Shown piece by piece: positions 1-10,736 of a stretch of 64,000 bases of DNA. The DNA is from Pieris napi (taxonomy: Eukaryota; Arthropoda; Insecta; Lepidoptera; Pieridae). The translations under genes were made by a program, and so were the position numbers. The stretch's first letter is position 1. Every line of letters begins with the position of its first letter. The stretch lies in contig NC_062259.1 in the NCBI RefSeq assembly GCF_905475465.1, positions 3,172,501 to 3,236,500 on the forward strand. The letters run 5' to 3'. The notes beneath the pieces are model-generated. The model did not search any database, was not told the origin of the DNA, and saw only the letters and a list, made by a program, of their open reading frames with translations.

Positions 1-99
1 CTCTTTGGCGAGGCCGTTAACGTCTCTCTAAGTCCCTTGTCCGATTATAAAAAGCAGGCAATTATTAATTATATGAAAGAAGGCATATATCAGTACTGA
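1..99 (+). other. Open frame at window edge, possible C-terminal coding end
   Basis: From base 1 a frame stays open for 32 codons and ends in TGA at 97-99, giving a short C-terminus that ends in KEGIYQY. The stretch is more GC-rich at its start than the flanking DNA, as an exon end might be. I recognise no family. A frame this short can stay open by chance, so this is only a possible terminal exon of a gene lying to the left of the window. Confidence 0.2.
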
Positions 100-754
100 A
101 GGGGTGGTTACGCATATACATTATGTGATTAATTTATAAAAAACACAATGGGTAAATTGACGGCTCCGGTCCGTCGCATTTTCTTTTGCAATATCTGATT
201 AAACGTGTTTACTAATAAATTTGAACGCATATTATATGTTAACATAAACATTCCTCCTCGAATCATCCTCGTACAACACACAGACTTGTGCCTCTCCAAC
301 CCTAAAACAGCGCTGCAACGATTGGGCCTGGCAACTGGGAGAGCATTTATTGATAATTGAAAAATTTCTATGCCTATAGCTTTAGTCAACAGTGCGTCAA
401 CAGTCGACAGTACATTTCTCTCCCGCCTAAACTTATTTTCCCGAATAATACTACGAAATTATATTTTTTCATCAAATTATTTTTAAATTACAAACAATTG
501 TTGGACTAATAAATTAAGTATCGTATATTTCATAAGTGTACATTTTGTTATCTATATGACATACATACATAATTTTTTACTTTGACTTAGAGTAACCAAG
601 CTTTTTAATTGGTCTGCCCTTATTATAATAAAAAAAGTTTGCCAATGTCCCGATGTGTTCGACCGGTATCGGAAATGTAAGACAACCGATAAAATTCCAT
701 TTATTTTATGTTAAAATAACTAGGCGTGGTTTTAAAAATTAAGAGCTCTAGTGT
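100..754. other. Intergenic, no supported gene
   Basis: AT-rich DNA. A reverse-strand frame at 129-389 is open for 86 codons but matches nothing I know and shows no exon borders. No RNA gene was seen. Confidence 0.5.
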
Positions 755-1050
755 TTGCTGAAAACTGAGTACTGCATTAGTGCAAGAAAAAGCCTGGCTG
801 CAGCTGAGTTTCATCATCGGACGTCGAGGCAGAATACGAAATTTCACCAGTATCACCTCGACGTCCGCCGTTCCACAACTGAGCATTTTTCAAGGCAGTT
901 TTTGCCGCGCACCATCACTATGTGGAACCAGCTGCCCACTGAAGTATTTCCGAACCAATTCGACTTAGGGTTCTTCAAGAAAAGCGGCTGGCAACGCACT
1001 TGCGAGTCCTCTGACATCGAGAGTGCCCATGGGCGGCGGTATCACTAAAC
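755..1050 (+). pseudogene. 3' end of a non-LTR (LINE) reverse transcriptase ORF
   Basis: A 97-codon frame ends in the characteristic tail of LINE ORF2 proteins: MWNQLPTEVFP, then a segment with FDLGFFKK, then a short basic end. This is the usual C-terminal region after the reverse transcriptase in jockey/CR1-like elements. The upstream polymerase is missing, so this is a 5'-truncated copy. The same 3' end recurs on the opposite strand at 14515-14665 and 24331-24505. The exact clade is not determined. Confidence 0.6.
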
Positions 1051-3319
1051 AATAAACATCAGATATCCTGCCCGCTTGCCGCCTGTTCTATAAAACAAAA
1101 ATCCACTAGTACTTTACAGTTTACATGAACCACTTCAGTCTAGAAAATTATTAAAAGACGCTCATATTTTCCTAAGGCTACAGATTATAAAATACATTAT
1201 GACTCGGAATCGTATTCCTACCGGAGTAAATGATGGCAGATATATGAAAAGAAGGGAACGGCAGACATTGAAACACATTGACCTAGTCAGGTAAGGGCTG
1301 CCCGTGAACCGGGAAGTGATTCTCAAGGTTAAGTTAGCACATGCGCAGTCCACACTCTTCAGAGTAGATAACATTGTTACGACGCCTTCGTTTTAGTTTT
1401 TAATCATTTTCATCTGCTCTTCTACAATACTATTCTACTACTCAGGAAATTTGTCATTGCCTAATTCTGCTACGTAAATGTATGCTATAGGGAACGTTCA
1501 AACGTACGCGTTTGATATCAAAAACCCGTCTAAAAAAAATTAACCATAATATAATCGTTCTAAAAATATCAAATTACAAATATAGGAATTATTATTTTTA
1601 CGTACAGCGTCGATTAATAAGTCCTAATGTAAGTTATAATAGTGTTCTATTTTTATTGCCTCTTATACATATGCCTCTTATGTTATGTGACGTCGTTTCA
1701 AAGTCATTCTTCCGACATCCGCCTATTCACCACAGATTTCAATACAAAATGCTGTAACGAAATCCGAAGTTCCATTCTGCTTATAAGTTTAACTATAAGG
1801 ATCTTTATTTGTGTTTAACTATGTTGTAATCATTAACATAATCAGTGATGAGTGGGTCGATGGTTGTCGAGGCTACTTCCACGATAGAGGAGGACCTATA
1901 TGCGTGAGTTATTATTCTTGTTCAATCCATACATGCATATATAAGAATCAGCGACCAAATCAATACATAACGCAGTCAGCTGGCCACAAGGTCTTTCTGT
2001 CCTTGGTTTGGTTGCTGTTTGCATTGCAAGGCCGAAGAAGAAATTGTCTAATTCATTTATGCTTATTAAGCAATGCAAAGCATAAATTGGGTAAAATAAA
2101 AACAAGAGATTTAATTTTTAAATGCCATATTAAAGAAAAATCAAGCATATGTTGGAAAAGAATTTTCTAGTCCATCGTTTAAAATAGATATGTAATTGTA
2201 TTATGTTGACAGAGGTTGTGTTCTTTGTTTGTTTTTCTTTCTTTTTATATATATATCGTGTAGCCTACACGCAGTTGTTATATATACATTTGAAAATACA
2301 ATGTCATTTATGGCTGTCAATTAATAAGTTAAAAAAACAAAGATAGGTTAAATCGTTTCTTAAGCGATAATAATATTGAAATATAATTTAGTGTTTGAAC
2401 TTTATAATAAACTAGTTGTGTAATATTTCCAATGCCTTCCCTCAATGAACAGACTATCAAAGGAATTTTCTTAATTCTATTGAAAAATTAATTAGCGCAT
2501 CGTATACCAAATGCACTTGCTTTATAATATTCAGTATTATGTTTATGGTAATAACTTTTGTGTAGCGAAATTTAAGACAAATTAAACAAAACATTAACAT
2601 CACATAGTGCAAGTGAACAGAATATATTTAAAAATAATTATTACATGTTGGGTAATAGGAGTACCCCAGGATATTCGATAGCGTTGAAAGTTTTTGTAGT
2701 GTTTATCCATTCATTCATTCATAATCCATAATTCATTTATATTATTCAGATTTTAAAGATGGCTACTGGTTATACAGCCGGTGTTTCATTTAAAAAAAAC
2801 CGTCTCGTTTCAATAACAACTGGTATTTTATTTGTTTCATAAAAATATCTATTTAAAAAGTCTGCTCTTACTTGCCGCTCCCTCGTTCATTTCAGAGTCA
2901 ATATTTTGTAGTCCTTCCTTTTAACACTTGTTACCCTAGGAATAGAACTCACGACCTTCAATTCACGTATCGCGATTCCGTGAGCACTTACGCTGCTTCA
3001 ATTCCCAAAACTTTTTCCTATATAGACATCGACGAATTTGTGAATATAATTCGACCGGATTCGAGGTATTGACAGTATGCATATATGATTTTTGTCAATT
3101 TACAATTTAAATTACACAGTTGCTCTGCGGCTTGAAGACAGGAATCGTGATAGCTCCCAATAACCCAGTGGCCAGGTTTGGCTGCTCCCAATCCTATGAT
3201 AATATTATAAATACAAGGACGTGAAAAAGTAGCTTAACTAATAATTTATTTATAGGTAGTTGTCATAGTAACGCATGGCATACAAATTACGTCGGCTAAC
3301 TATTTTATTATTATCATTA
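1051..3319. other. Intergenic, nothing recognised
   Basis: About 2.3 kb of AT-rich sequence with short simple repeats, such as the TA run near 2246. The open frames here are short and unlike any known protein, and none has plausible splice context. Confidence 0.5.
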
Positions 3320-3321
3320 TA

Positions 3322-4617
3322 AAGGGTTTTTCAACAAGAACTTTGTTTTCTAAAACAAAATAAAACAAAGAATTTAGAGGAAAATGAATAAAATTTTTAT
3401 TGTATTACAAAGAGAAAAGTTTGGCAATTATGAATGAAAAATGATATCTGGCAAATGTCCACCACGACCACGCTGACAGATGTTGATTCTTTCATCAAAA
3501 TTTTTAATCACTTTTTGGCAAAATGGAGGGTCTATTTCGTTAATGACATCACGGATTTTGAGTTTTAAGGCTGCAATCGATTCGATTGGCTCCGTATAGA
3601 CTCTGTCTTTAACATAGCCCCACAAAAAATAATCCAGTGGTGTTAAATCATACGATCTGGCTGGCCACTTAACAGCTGAATTTCGCGAAATTATGCGCTC
3701 GGGAAATTTGGTTTGCAATAAATTGATCGTTTCATTGGCTGTGTGACATGTGGCACCGTCCTGTTGAAACCACATTTCAGTGATATCCATGTCATCAATA
3801 ATAGGCCAAAATTTAGTGGTTAACATCTCGCGATACCGTGATCCATTGACTGTTACCGCATTTCCAGCCTCATCTTCGAAAAAAAACGGCCCAATCACGC
3901 CTCCAGACCACGTAGTGCACCACACAGTAACACGTTGAGTATGCAAAGCCTTCTCATTAATTGCTTTAGGATTTTCAGAAGCCCAAATGCGACAATTTTG
4001 CTTGTTGACGTACCCTGACAAATGAAAATGGGCTTCGTCTGAAAAAATGATTTTTTCAGAAAAACCAGCAGGTTGTTCCTGAATGAACTGAGCGAATCTG
4101 CGGCGATTTGAATGGTCGATCAGCTTTAATTCCTGCACCAGTTGAATCTTGTAAGGCTTCAAAGCCAAATCCTTTCGCAAAATTCGCCATGTTGTGCTTT
4201 TGGATAACCCCAATTGTTGAGAACGTCGTGAAATTGACAAATTTTGATCTTCTTCAACACTGTGGCTCACGGCGGCGATGTTTTCTGTTGAACGACCCGG
4301 TCGAACACGTGTTGGTGTTGGCACATTTTGTACCGAGCCTGTCGACTCAAATTTCGCGACCAAATTCTTAACAGCGGTCTCAGAAGGACGATTATGCTGG
4401 CCGAAAATATCACGAATTTTACGAAATGTAACTTTAACAGAACCACCATTTTTATAGTGGATTTGAATTATTTTAATGCGATTTTCGAGCGAAATTGAAT
4501 TCATTGTAATAATTGCCAAAGCACCTGCTACGAATACCGCCAAAAACTAAATGTCAAAACTATCACGTTCTCGGTGTTGCCACAATTGAAAAACAAACTT
4601 CTTGTTGAAATACCCTT
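3322..4617 (-). mobile_element. Complete mariner-type DNA transposon
   Basis: The element has terminal inverted repeats of about 28 bp. Both ends start AAGGGT and share TTTCAACAAGAA followed by TTTGTTTT, with only a couple of mismatches. It is flanked by the TA target duplication expected of the Tc1/mariner superfamily, at 3320-3321 and 4618-4619. The single open transposase frame (3428-4543, reverse) fills most of its roughly 1.3 kb. No frameshift or stop interrupts it, so the copy looks recent. Confidence 0.9.
3428..4543 (-). CDS. Mariner-type transposase, intact
   Basis: The transposase would cut and rejoin its own element at TA dinucleotides. The N-terminal part (residues ~15-125) has the helix-turn-helix character of this family. 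The catalytic core shows three acidic residues: Asp169 in FSDEAHFHLSG, Asp262 in WFQQDGATCHTA and Asp299 in SYDLTPLDYFLWG. The last two are separated by 36 residues. That is more than the 34 of classical mariner and close to the DD37D (maT-like) group. The frame has 371 codons from its first ATG, but the second Met (codon 14, at 4504) is the more likely start because family proteins usually begin near it; that gives 358 residues. It lies wholly inside the TIRs. Intact and potentially active; activity itself is inference. Confidence 0.9.
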   Translation of the reverse strand: MAVFVAGALAIITMNSISLENRIKIIQIHYKNGGSVKVTFRKIRDIFGQHNRPSETAVKNLVAKFESTGSVQNVPTPTRVRPGRSTENIAAVSHSVEEDQNLSISRRSQQLGLSKSTTWRILRKDLALKPYKIQLVQELKLIDHSNRRRFAQFIQEQPAGFSEKIIFSDEAHFHLSGYVNKQNCRIWASENPKAINEKALHTQRVTVWCTTWSGGVIGPFFFEDEAGNAVTVNGSRYREMLTTKFWPIIDDMDITEMWFQQDGATCHTANETINLLQTKFPERIISRNSAVKWPARSYDLTPLDYFLWGYVKDRVYTEPIESIAALKLKIRDVINEIDPPFCQKVIKNFDERINICQRGRGGHLPDIIFHS

Positions 4618-4619
4618 TA

Positions 4620-6499
4620 TATGCACATATATAATGATAATAACATGTAATTCGTAAATGCACTCTAGCTCCATACTTTCTTGCCACTTTTGTAATAAAT
4701 ATGATTTAACATGCACTAATTGAGACCTGAAAAACGTGTATGATAACATCGTTACAAAACAATTGGTAAGGATAATCCTGGTATTGGGTTATTTTACTTC
4801 TGAAATTTGTTGCTGATATATAGGTTGGAATGTTCACCACCTGACGGCGAAATCTCCTATATATTGCAAAGTAAACCTGCATCTGTACTTTAAGATGTAA
4901 TTGTTTAACAAACATTTTGTGAAACAAAAACTTGACGTTTTATAAGAGTGGCAGAGAGTTGGCAGTTCTCTTCTCGTCCGTTCTATGGCTTTGATTTGAG
5001 AATTGGTACATACCCTCGTATGTTGAGAAGCAGTTTGGTTCTTTTTTTTTTAATGTAATGTACATATATAAATAAATGACAGTTTGGTTCTTTATATATT
5101 ATTTCGTTGAGTAAGTTTTGAAAATACGCTTGTTACACGAGAATCGAACCAGTTATGCCCAAAAAATAAAACTGCTATGACTGATATGTGCACGTCCTCA
5201 GAAAATAACCAATTACTGTTTAAACATGTGATTTTCTGAGGAAGTCTTCTTTAATTAATTTAATTACACTTTAGTATCCAGGTCGTGATAAAAAATTCCG
5301 ATTTAAGTTCAAGTAATAGGAAGAATATTACTTGCTCATTTAAATTCACTATTTTCCGATAAATATACTTTAGCACGAATTACTTTAACTAGTTTTTAAT
5401 CCGTCCAAAAATATTTATTTATCCACTTGACAATAATTATTCTTATTTTTAACTTTTAATTTTTTTTTTATTACTATACACAAGACTATTATTATTACAT
5501 TCTTTTCCTTTTTTTTGCGACTGAAACTAGCTGCTGTGGTCTCTGGCAGAACGACCAGCGCTGTGGAAGTCTGCTCCGCAGTATAATGCTGAGCCAGGGC
5601 CAATTACAGCCACAGCACACACGCATTACACACTTGAAACCAATCGAAAGGGAATTGATTTTTTTTATCTCTTATTTTTTTCTTTGATTATGTATGTTTT
5701 TGTTAGTAAAAAATGTTAAAGTCAAAGTCAAATCATTTATTTCAATTAGACCATCTAAAATGGCACTTTTGAACGTCAAAAAAAAATACAAAGAAGATTC
5801 TAGTTGCCCCTTCCAAAAGGTAGTTAAGTGGGGAGAAGAATGGGCAAGAAACTCCACACTTACTCTTTTAAAATAGGTTTACAATATTTTGTTGCATTTG
5901 TTAAATAATTATATGTGAAGACAATGTACTCTTAGAATAAACTACTATACTAAAAAAGTTAGTATACATGTTCCTCACATATTTACAAATATCGAAACCG
6001 TAGAATATTAACATTAAAGAGTAATAAAAATATTAAAAAAACACAACAAAACAGTGTGTGAGATACAAAAAAAATTATTACATTTGTAGCATTATAAAAA
6101 AAAAATGTTTATGTTATGTCTATGTCTAATCTCAGAATTACCGAACTTTGAATTAGCTTATGTATTATATAGATAATGATTCAATATTATTTATAGGTTT
6201 AAGGAGGAGCCGGACTCGTCCATAAGCTTGGGTAAGTAGCACTTTGTGAATACAACTTTATGCACATATAAAACATTGAAATTTAGCCTTGGATCTTTCC
6301 CAGGTACACTGTTTTTTTTCTGAAAGTTTACCGGAAACATCACGGTATGTTTTATTGAAAGACAATATACAATCTTATTGAATATGTTTCTTTCAATAAA
6401 TTACTTTCATTCCGAAGTAGGTTTTTCAAAATGCGTCGTGGTATTACCTAAGAATTAGGGAGAAAAGATAGAAATAATAATGCAACGAAAAAACCTATT
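4620..6499. other. Intergenic, mostly unrecognised
   Basis: AT-rich DNA with homopolymer runs. The only recognisable piece is the dispersed repeat at 5715-5885, listed separately. No coding exon is supported. Confidence 0.5.
5715..5885. repeat. Dispersed LINE-derived repeat fragment
   Basis: A segment beginning AAAGTCAAAGTCAAATC, then a piece with GGCACTTTTGAACGTC, then GCAAGAAACTC, has the order of motifs I know from a very common lepidopteran retroelement tail. A related, more decayed copy lies at 46100-46265. It gives short open frames on both strands that should not be taken as genes. Confidence 0.45.
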
Positions 6500-6790
6500 A
6501 GTTATTGAAATGCTTCAAGATTCAAAGCCTTTATTTCAACTAATACAAGAGAAAGTTTACAAAATATAAATGTATCTAAAAAAAGTTCTTTAAAAAGGTT
6601 TTGTTGCATAGCTGTCCTCTTGTACAGCTTGCCTTTGTGGCACAAAGGCCTCCTCCAGCTGTTTCCAGTGCTTCCTATCCCTGGCAAGTCTTTGCCACAG
6701 AGGACCAGTGGCTTTTTTAAAGTCGTCAGCCCACCGCGCACATGGTCTTCCTCTCTTTCGCTTGGTGTTGTTAAATTGATATTGAAATGC
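6500..6790 (-). pseudogene. RTE-type LINE, 3' coding end
   Basis: Read on the reverse strand, the sequence encodes the C-terminal tail of RTE reverse transcriptases: a basic RKRGRP motif, then RWADDFKKATGPLWQRLARD, then a W..LEEAFV end and a stop. The polymerase and endonuclease are absent, so this is a 5'-truncated insertion. Related tails occur at 47283-47425 and 60125-60510 on the forward strand. Confidence 0.7.
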
Positions 6791-9700
6791 TTACGAACAT
6801 TTAATTAATCGATATTCGCACCCATTCACTTATGTATACTTTCCTCGGTGCACTGGGCCGCACTTAGGCCTGCGATTTGGGGGGCTTTGATGCCATACAC
6901 TATCAGTGAGAGAAATCATATCCTCAAAAAAGGAGGGCAATGCGTGATGGCAATATTTGTTAAAAGTCTAAAATCTTTTCAAATATTCAGACTTAAATAC
7001 TATACGAAAACGTCACAAAAACATCCCTAATCCTCTCTCCCTTGAAATAAAAGTTGAAGAATGAATGTATGAGTCAAACGTGATATAAAAAACTGAAATA
7101 ATTTTCCCAGAAATGATTTCAAGTTCTCTTTTAAACATATGAGACAGAGCTCAGGCTATTACTTGATTTTACTACTGTTTGGGTACACTTAGAGTTTTGC
7201 AAGAGTTAAGTGGTCATCGTACTAGCCGTTCAGTTTTTATCCTAATATAAACTACGAGGATCCGGAACAAAAAACCTCGTATCACTACTTATGGAAGACT
7301 CACGCCTAAGACTTGTATTATATAATGCTATAACTAGGAAAGTTATAATTTTTATAACAGTAATCTTATGATCGAGATAACTAAAATTCGCTACTGAATA
7401 TTTCTATTTAGAAAGATTTTCTTTAATTCAAAATTCAAAAGCCTTTTATTGCCAACCTTAAATAACATTACTTTAGCTGTGTTAGTATTTAGTTTTCTTA
7501 ATTTATTGTTAGTATTATATTTAATAGTATTTTAAATAAATAATTGTTTCTTTAGTTGGGTACCCGGTTATGGGTACAGGCCGGATTTTCTTTAAGGTAA
7601 TGTTTAATTGTTCAACAATCTTGAGAGATTCTACATTCGACTGATATAGCTGACTTTCTGACATTGCCATAAACAGTAGAGATTTCCGGATCTCAGTAGT
7701 AAATAAATTTGATTACCGTTTTATAATTAGTCATGTTAATAAACTCGGCTGCATTCAAGATTCACACTTAAAAATATCGTTGATCTGATAGAAATAGCGT
7801 ATGTTATGGCGAATTGATATGGCCAAGGCTTATGAGTGCGATGCACCAAGCTATAGGCTAGCCATAGAACTACGTGATTAGCTTTGGCGTCTGCTTTAAA
7901 AATACATTTTTATTGAAACAACTACTTCTAAGCAACATTTGTTGTAAAGCGAGATCCAGAGCAGGTTCTAATGTAAATAGTGCCTTGTTTATTGCTAGAG
8001 TGGAGAAAGGAAGAATAACTAACATCACAAAACATCTTTTATTGTATTTCACTGCAAAGCGACATGTCTTTGCCAGTATTACAACTTAGATGTTTGTAAC
8101 GACAATAAAATAGGATTGATCAGAGACTCCTGTCTGATACGCTTGTATTTAAGCGCGAGTGATGTGGTTTTTTTAGACTTTAAGTATGAGGTTGTAATAA
8201 AATTTCCGTTAGTTTGTATTCTATGACAGTAGTTGTGTATCAAATATTCAGAAATTTTAGTCTGTACTAAAGGTATTTGAAACTTTGCTAATTTACGAAA
8301 CAAAGGTGAATTTTAATATCCAAGTATAGACTTGAAAAAGCTTTGTTCAAGATTGCAACATGTTTGATTAGATGCTAATACTCGGACAGGTTTTGATTGA
8401 GTGATTTTGAATTTTATAGAAATGTAATAAAATCGATATTACCTCGACATTCAACTTCTAACAGCTATGCTTAGTTCAATAACCCCTCGGTTTCCTGCGC
8501 GAGCGCCATAGAAGCTGCGCTTTTTACACCAGACTACAAGAATATCGCATAATTTTATAGTATTGTTTACTTTTTTTATATTTATAAAGCTATACTTCAG
8601 TAATTCGTGATTAGAAAAATTCTTGAAAACAGGTTATTTCGAAATAATTTTGTGTGTCCATATTTGATCAGCGATTTATCCGATATCAACAAAAAGGGAT
8701 ATTAGTTTAACAGAATTTGTGTTATTTCTGTCTTTAAAACATTAACCGATAATATTAAGCCAATAAATACGTGAAGATAATCAATAATCATAAATTAAGC
8801 AAAGAACACATAATAATCGATACCGTTGTCGCTGACTTTAAAAAGACACTTTACTTAGTTATAAAAAGGTAATAATAATATAAAAGAAAAAATATTTTGA
8901 CTATTAATTGTTTAAGTTACTAATAATTAAAAACTTTGACTTTATTTCCCGTATTGTCTTATTAATCACACGTTGTGCATATTATTGTATGTGAATAGGC
9001 TTTATTTAAATGGTATAGAAGCTCCAAAAATATTATCAATAATTGGCATTCTCTTTGAATTATTTTTTTATATATATTTACAGTAATTATATTATTCTCT
9101 GTTTTCTAATTATTCGTTTTGGCCAATTTAAGGGATATATACAAATTAAAATTGAGAATATATATATCATAATATAATGATATATTTATTATTTACATAA
9201 GGTAATATTTTAATTTTGTAGTGTAGTAATATATTTTTGAGATATTGAAGCAAAACCAAAAACATTTGAATATCCCAAAATAAATATATTGCATAGTTAC
9301 CGATATTGATAAAAATTTGTATATTTGGTCTTCGCGCGTCACGGCCACTGAGAATAAGAATTGTAAATTCCCTCTTGAAATTCAATAAGTGTTTTGAAGG
9401 TTTCACCCCACAGACGATTTATTATACCGCTTTTAGTATAAGTATAGTACAAAACTTCGTAAATAACAATTGAAAAACACCCCTTCTATACCTATCGATC
9501 ACTTTTTCCACTCATGGCGCACTTCTTTTTTTTATCATCATACATGGTCTTGAAATGGCTTCTTTGTTTTTTGCTAATAAACATAATACAGTATAGGTAC
9601 ATCATTTATATATTTGATTTTTGTTAGTTCGAGTATGTGTTAAGAATCTACCAAAAGATTTTTTTTTATTTTGTCGTTTGTTGCAGAATTAGATACAAAC

Positions 9701-10440
9701 AATTGAATATTTTGGAATGCTTTGGAGGATGCTTTTACCCGTGGTGCATATAAATATAAATACAACATTTTTATTTTTATTCGGCTAAACCAAACTTTTT
9801 AAATTTGTTTTGATTTTCTTTTTAATCATTTTTATTATTACTTTGTAGGTTATAAATACTGTATATCTACCTACATATATTAAATTCCATAAATTCATTT
9901 TTTGCTTATCTTCTCCATACAATGTTTACATGAATTTTATTTTTATTACTTACTGTTTATGTCTTGTGTCGTATATGTGTTTGTATTTTTATGGAATAAA
10001 ATAAATATTTATTATTATTAAAGGGCTATTTATAAAGAAGCCAAAATATTTTTGGCTTTGTTAATTGTCATATTAAATAACCGAACTGCAGTACTAAATA
10101 AGTTATGGAAAATTAAGCTTTTCTTGATACATGTAGAACCAACTTAGATTTTTCTATATTTCAAATGAATCACTTTTCGAATGGGTCTGAAACATTTCTG
10201 TTTTTCTGCATAATACCAACGCCCGCGCTCAAAGTTGTTGTTCCTAATATAAGACTTCAACGACATGCCAGCATAAAGCTCGCTAATTGTACACTGTTAA
10301 GTTTGTTTATCCGCTTCTGGAGGCTAAATTTTAATGTGTATATAATTGTAACCGCACAACGTAACAAAAATTAAGGTATATTTTGATTTATAAAACTAGC
10401 TTATATAAACTTTAAGTATTTAAAAAAAACTTTGCACGAT
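6791..10440. other. Intergenic upstream of E78, nothing coding recognised
   Basis: About 3.6 kb of AT-rich sequence with (A/T) runs and short imperfect repeats. It may hold E78 upstream control DNA, but I see no motif strong enough to report. Confidence 0.5.
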
Positions 10441-10618
10441 TTTATCATCTGTTTCATTCCATTTTCTACTACTTATATTGGGCGTCTGTCCTCTGAATAG
10501 TGAAGAATGATATAGTGAGAGAGCAAAGCCAGCTCAGAGGCTTCGGAGGGAAGCTCTCAGTAAGCTCAGTATTCGGTTGGCCACCGAGCACTAGAGTCGT
10601 GAACGGAATGAACGTAAT
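10440..10618 (+). promoter_or_regulatory. Putative E78 5' untranslated region and promoter area
   Basis: The base composition changes sharply from AT-rich to mixed or GC-rich here and stays so until the proposed first coding exon ends at 10736. TCAGT initiator-like pentamers occur near 10556 and 10566. No TATA box is evident. A short upstream frame (ATG at 10608) overlaps the main start in another frame and ends at 10667 after 19 codons. The main frame is closed upstream by a TAG at 10592-10594. Confidence 0.45.
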
Positions 10619-10736
10619 ATGGACGTGTGGGGCGGAATTACCGCTTCATGCGTTCGCGCAAGTTTGAACGTCGATAGAACAGATTTCGGCCTTTCCTTTT
10701 ACGATACCAAATCCACGCAAACTCAGCAAAACCAAG
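10619..10736 (+). CDS. E78: E78 proposed first coding exon
   Basis: Thirty-nine codons plus one base, beginning MDVWGG and ending QTQQNQ, with a donor at AAG|GTGTGT. The start ATG has a strong context (A at -3, G at +4) and an in-frame stop 27 bases before it. The donor leaves one base, and exon 2 needs exactly one base to complete its first codon (G+AG, Glu). I chose it because it is the only GC-rich, phase-compatible open block I found upstream. It has no domain, so it remains a prediction. Confidence 0.6.
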
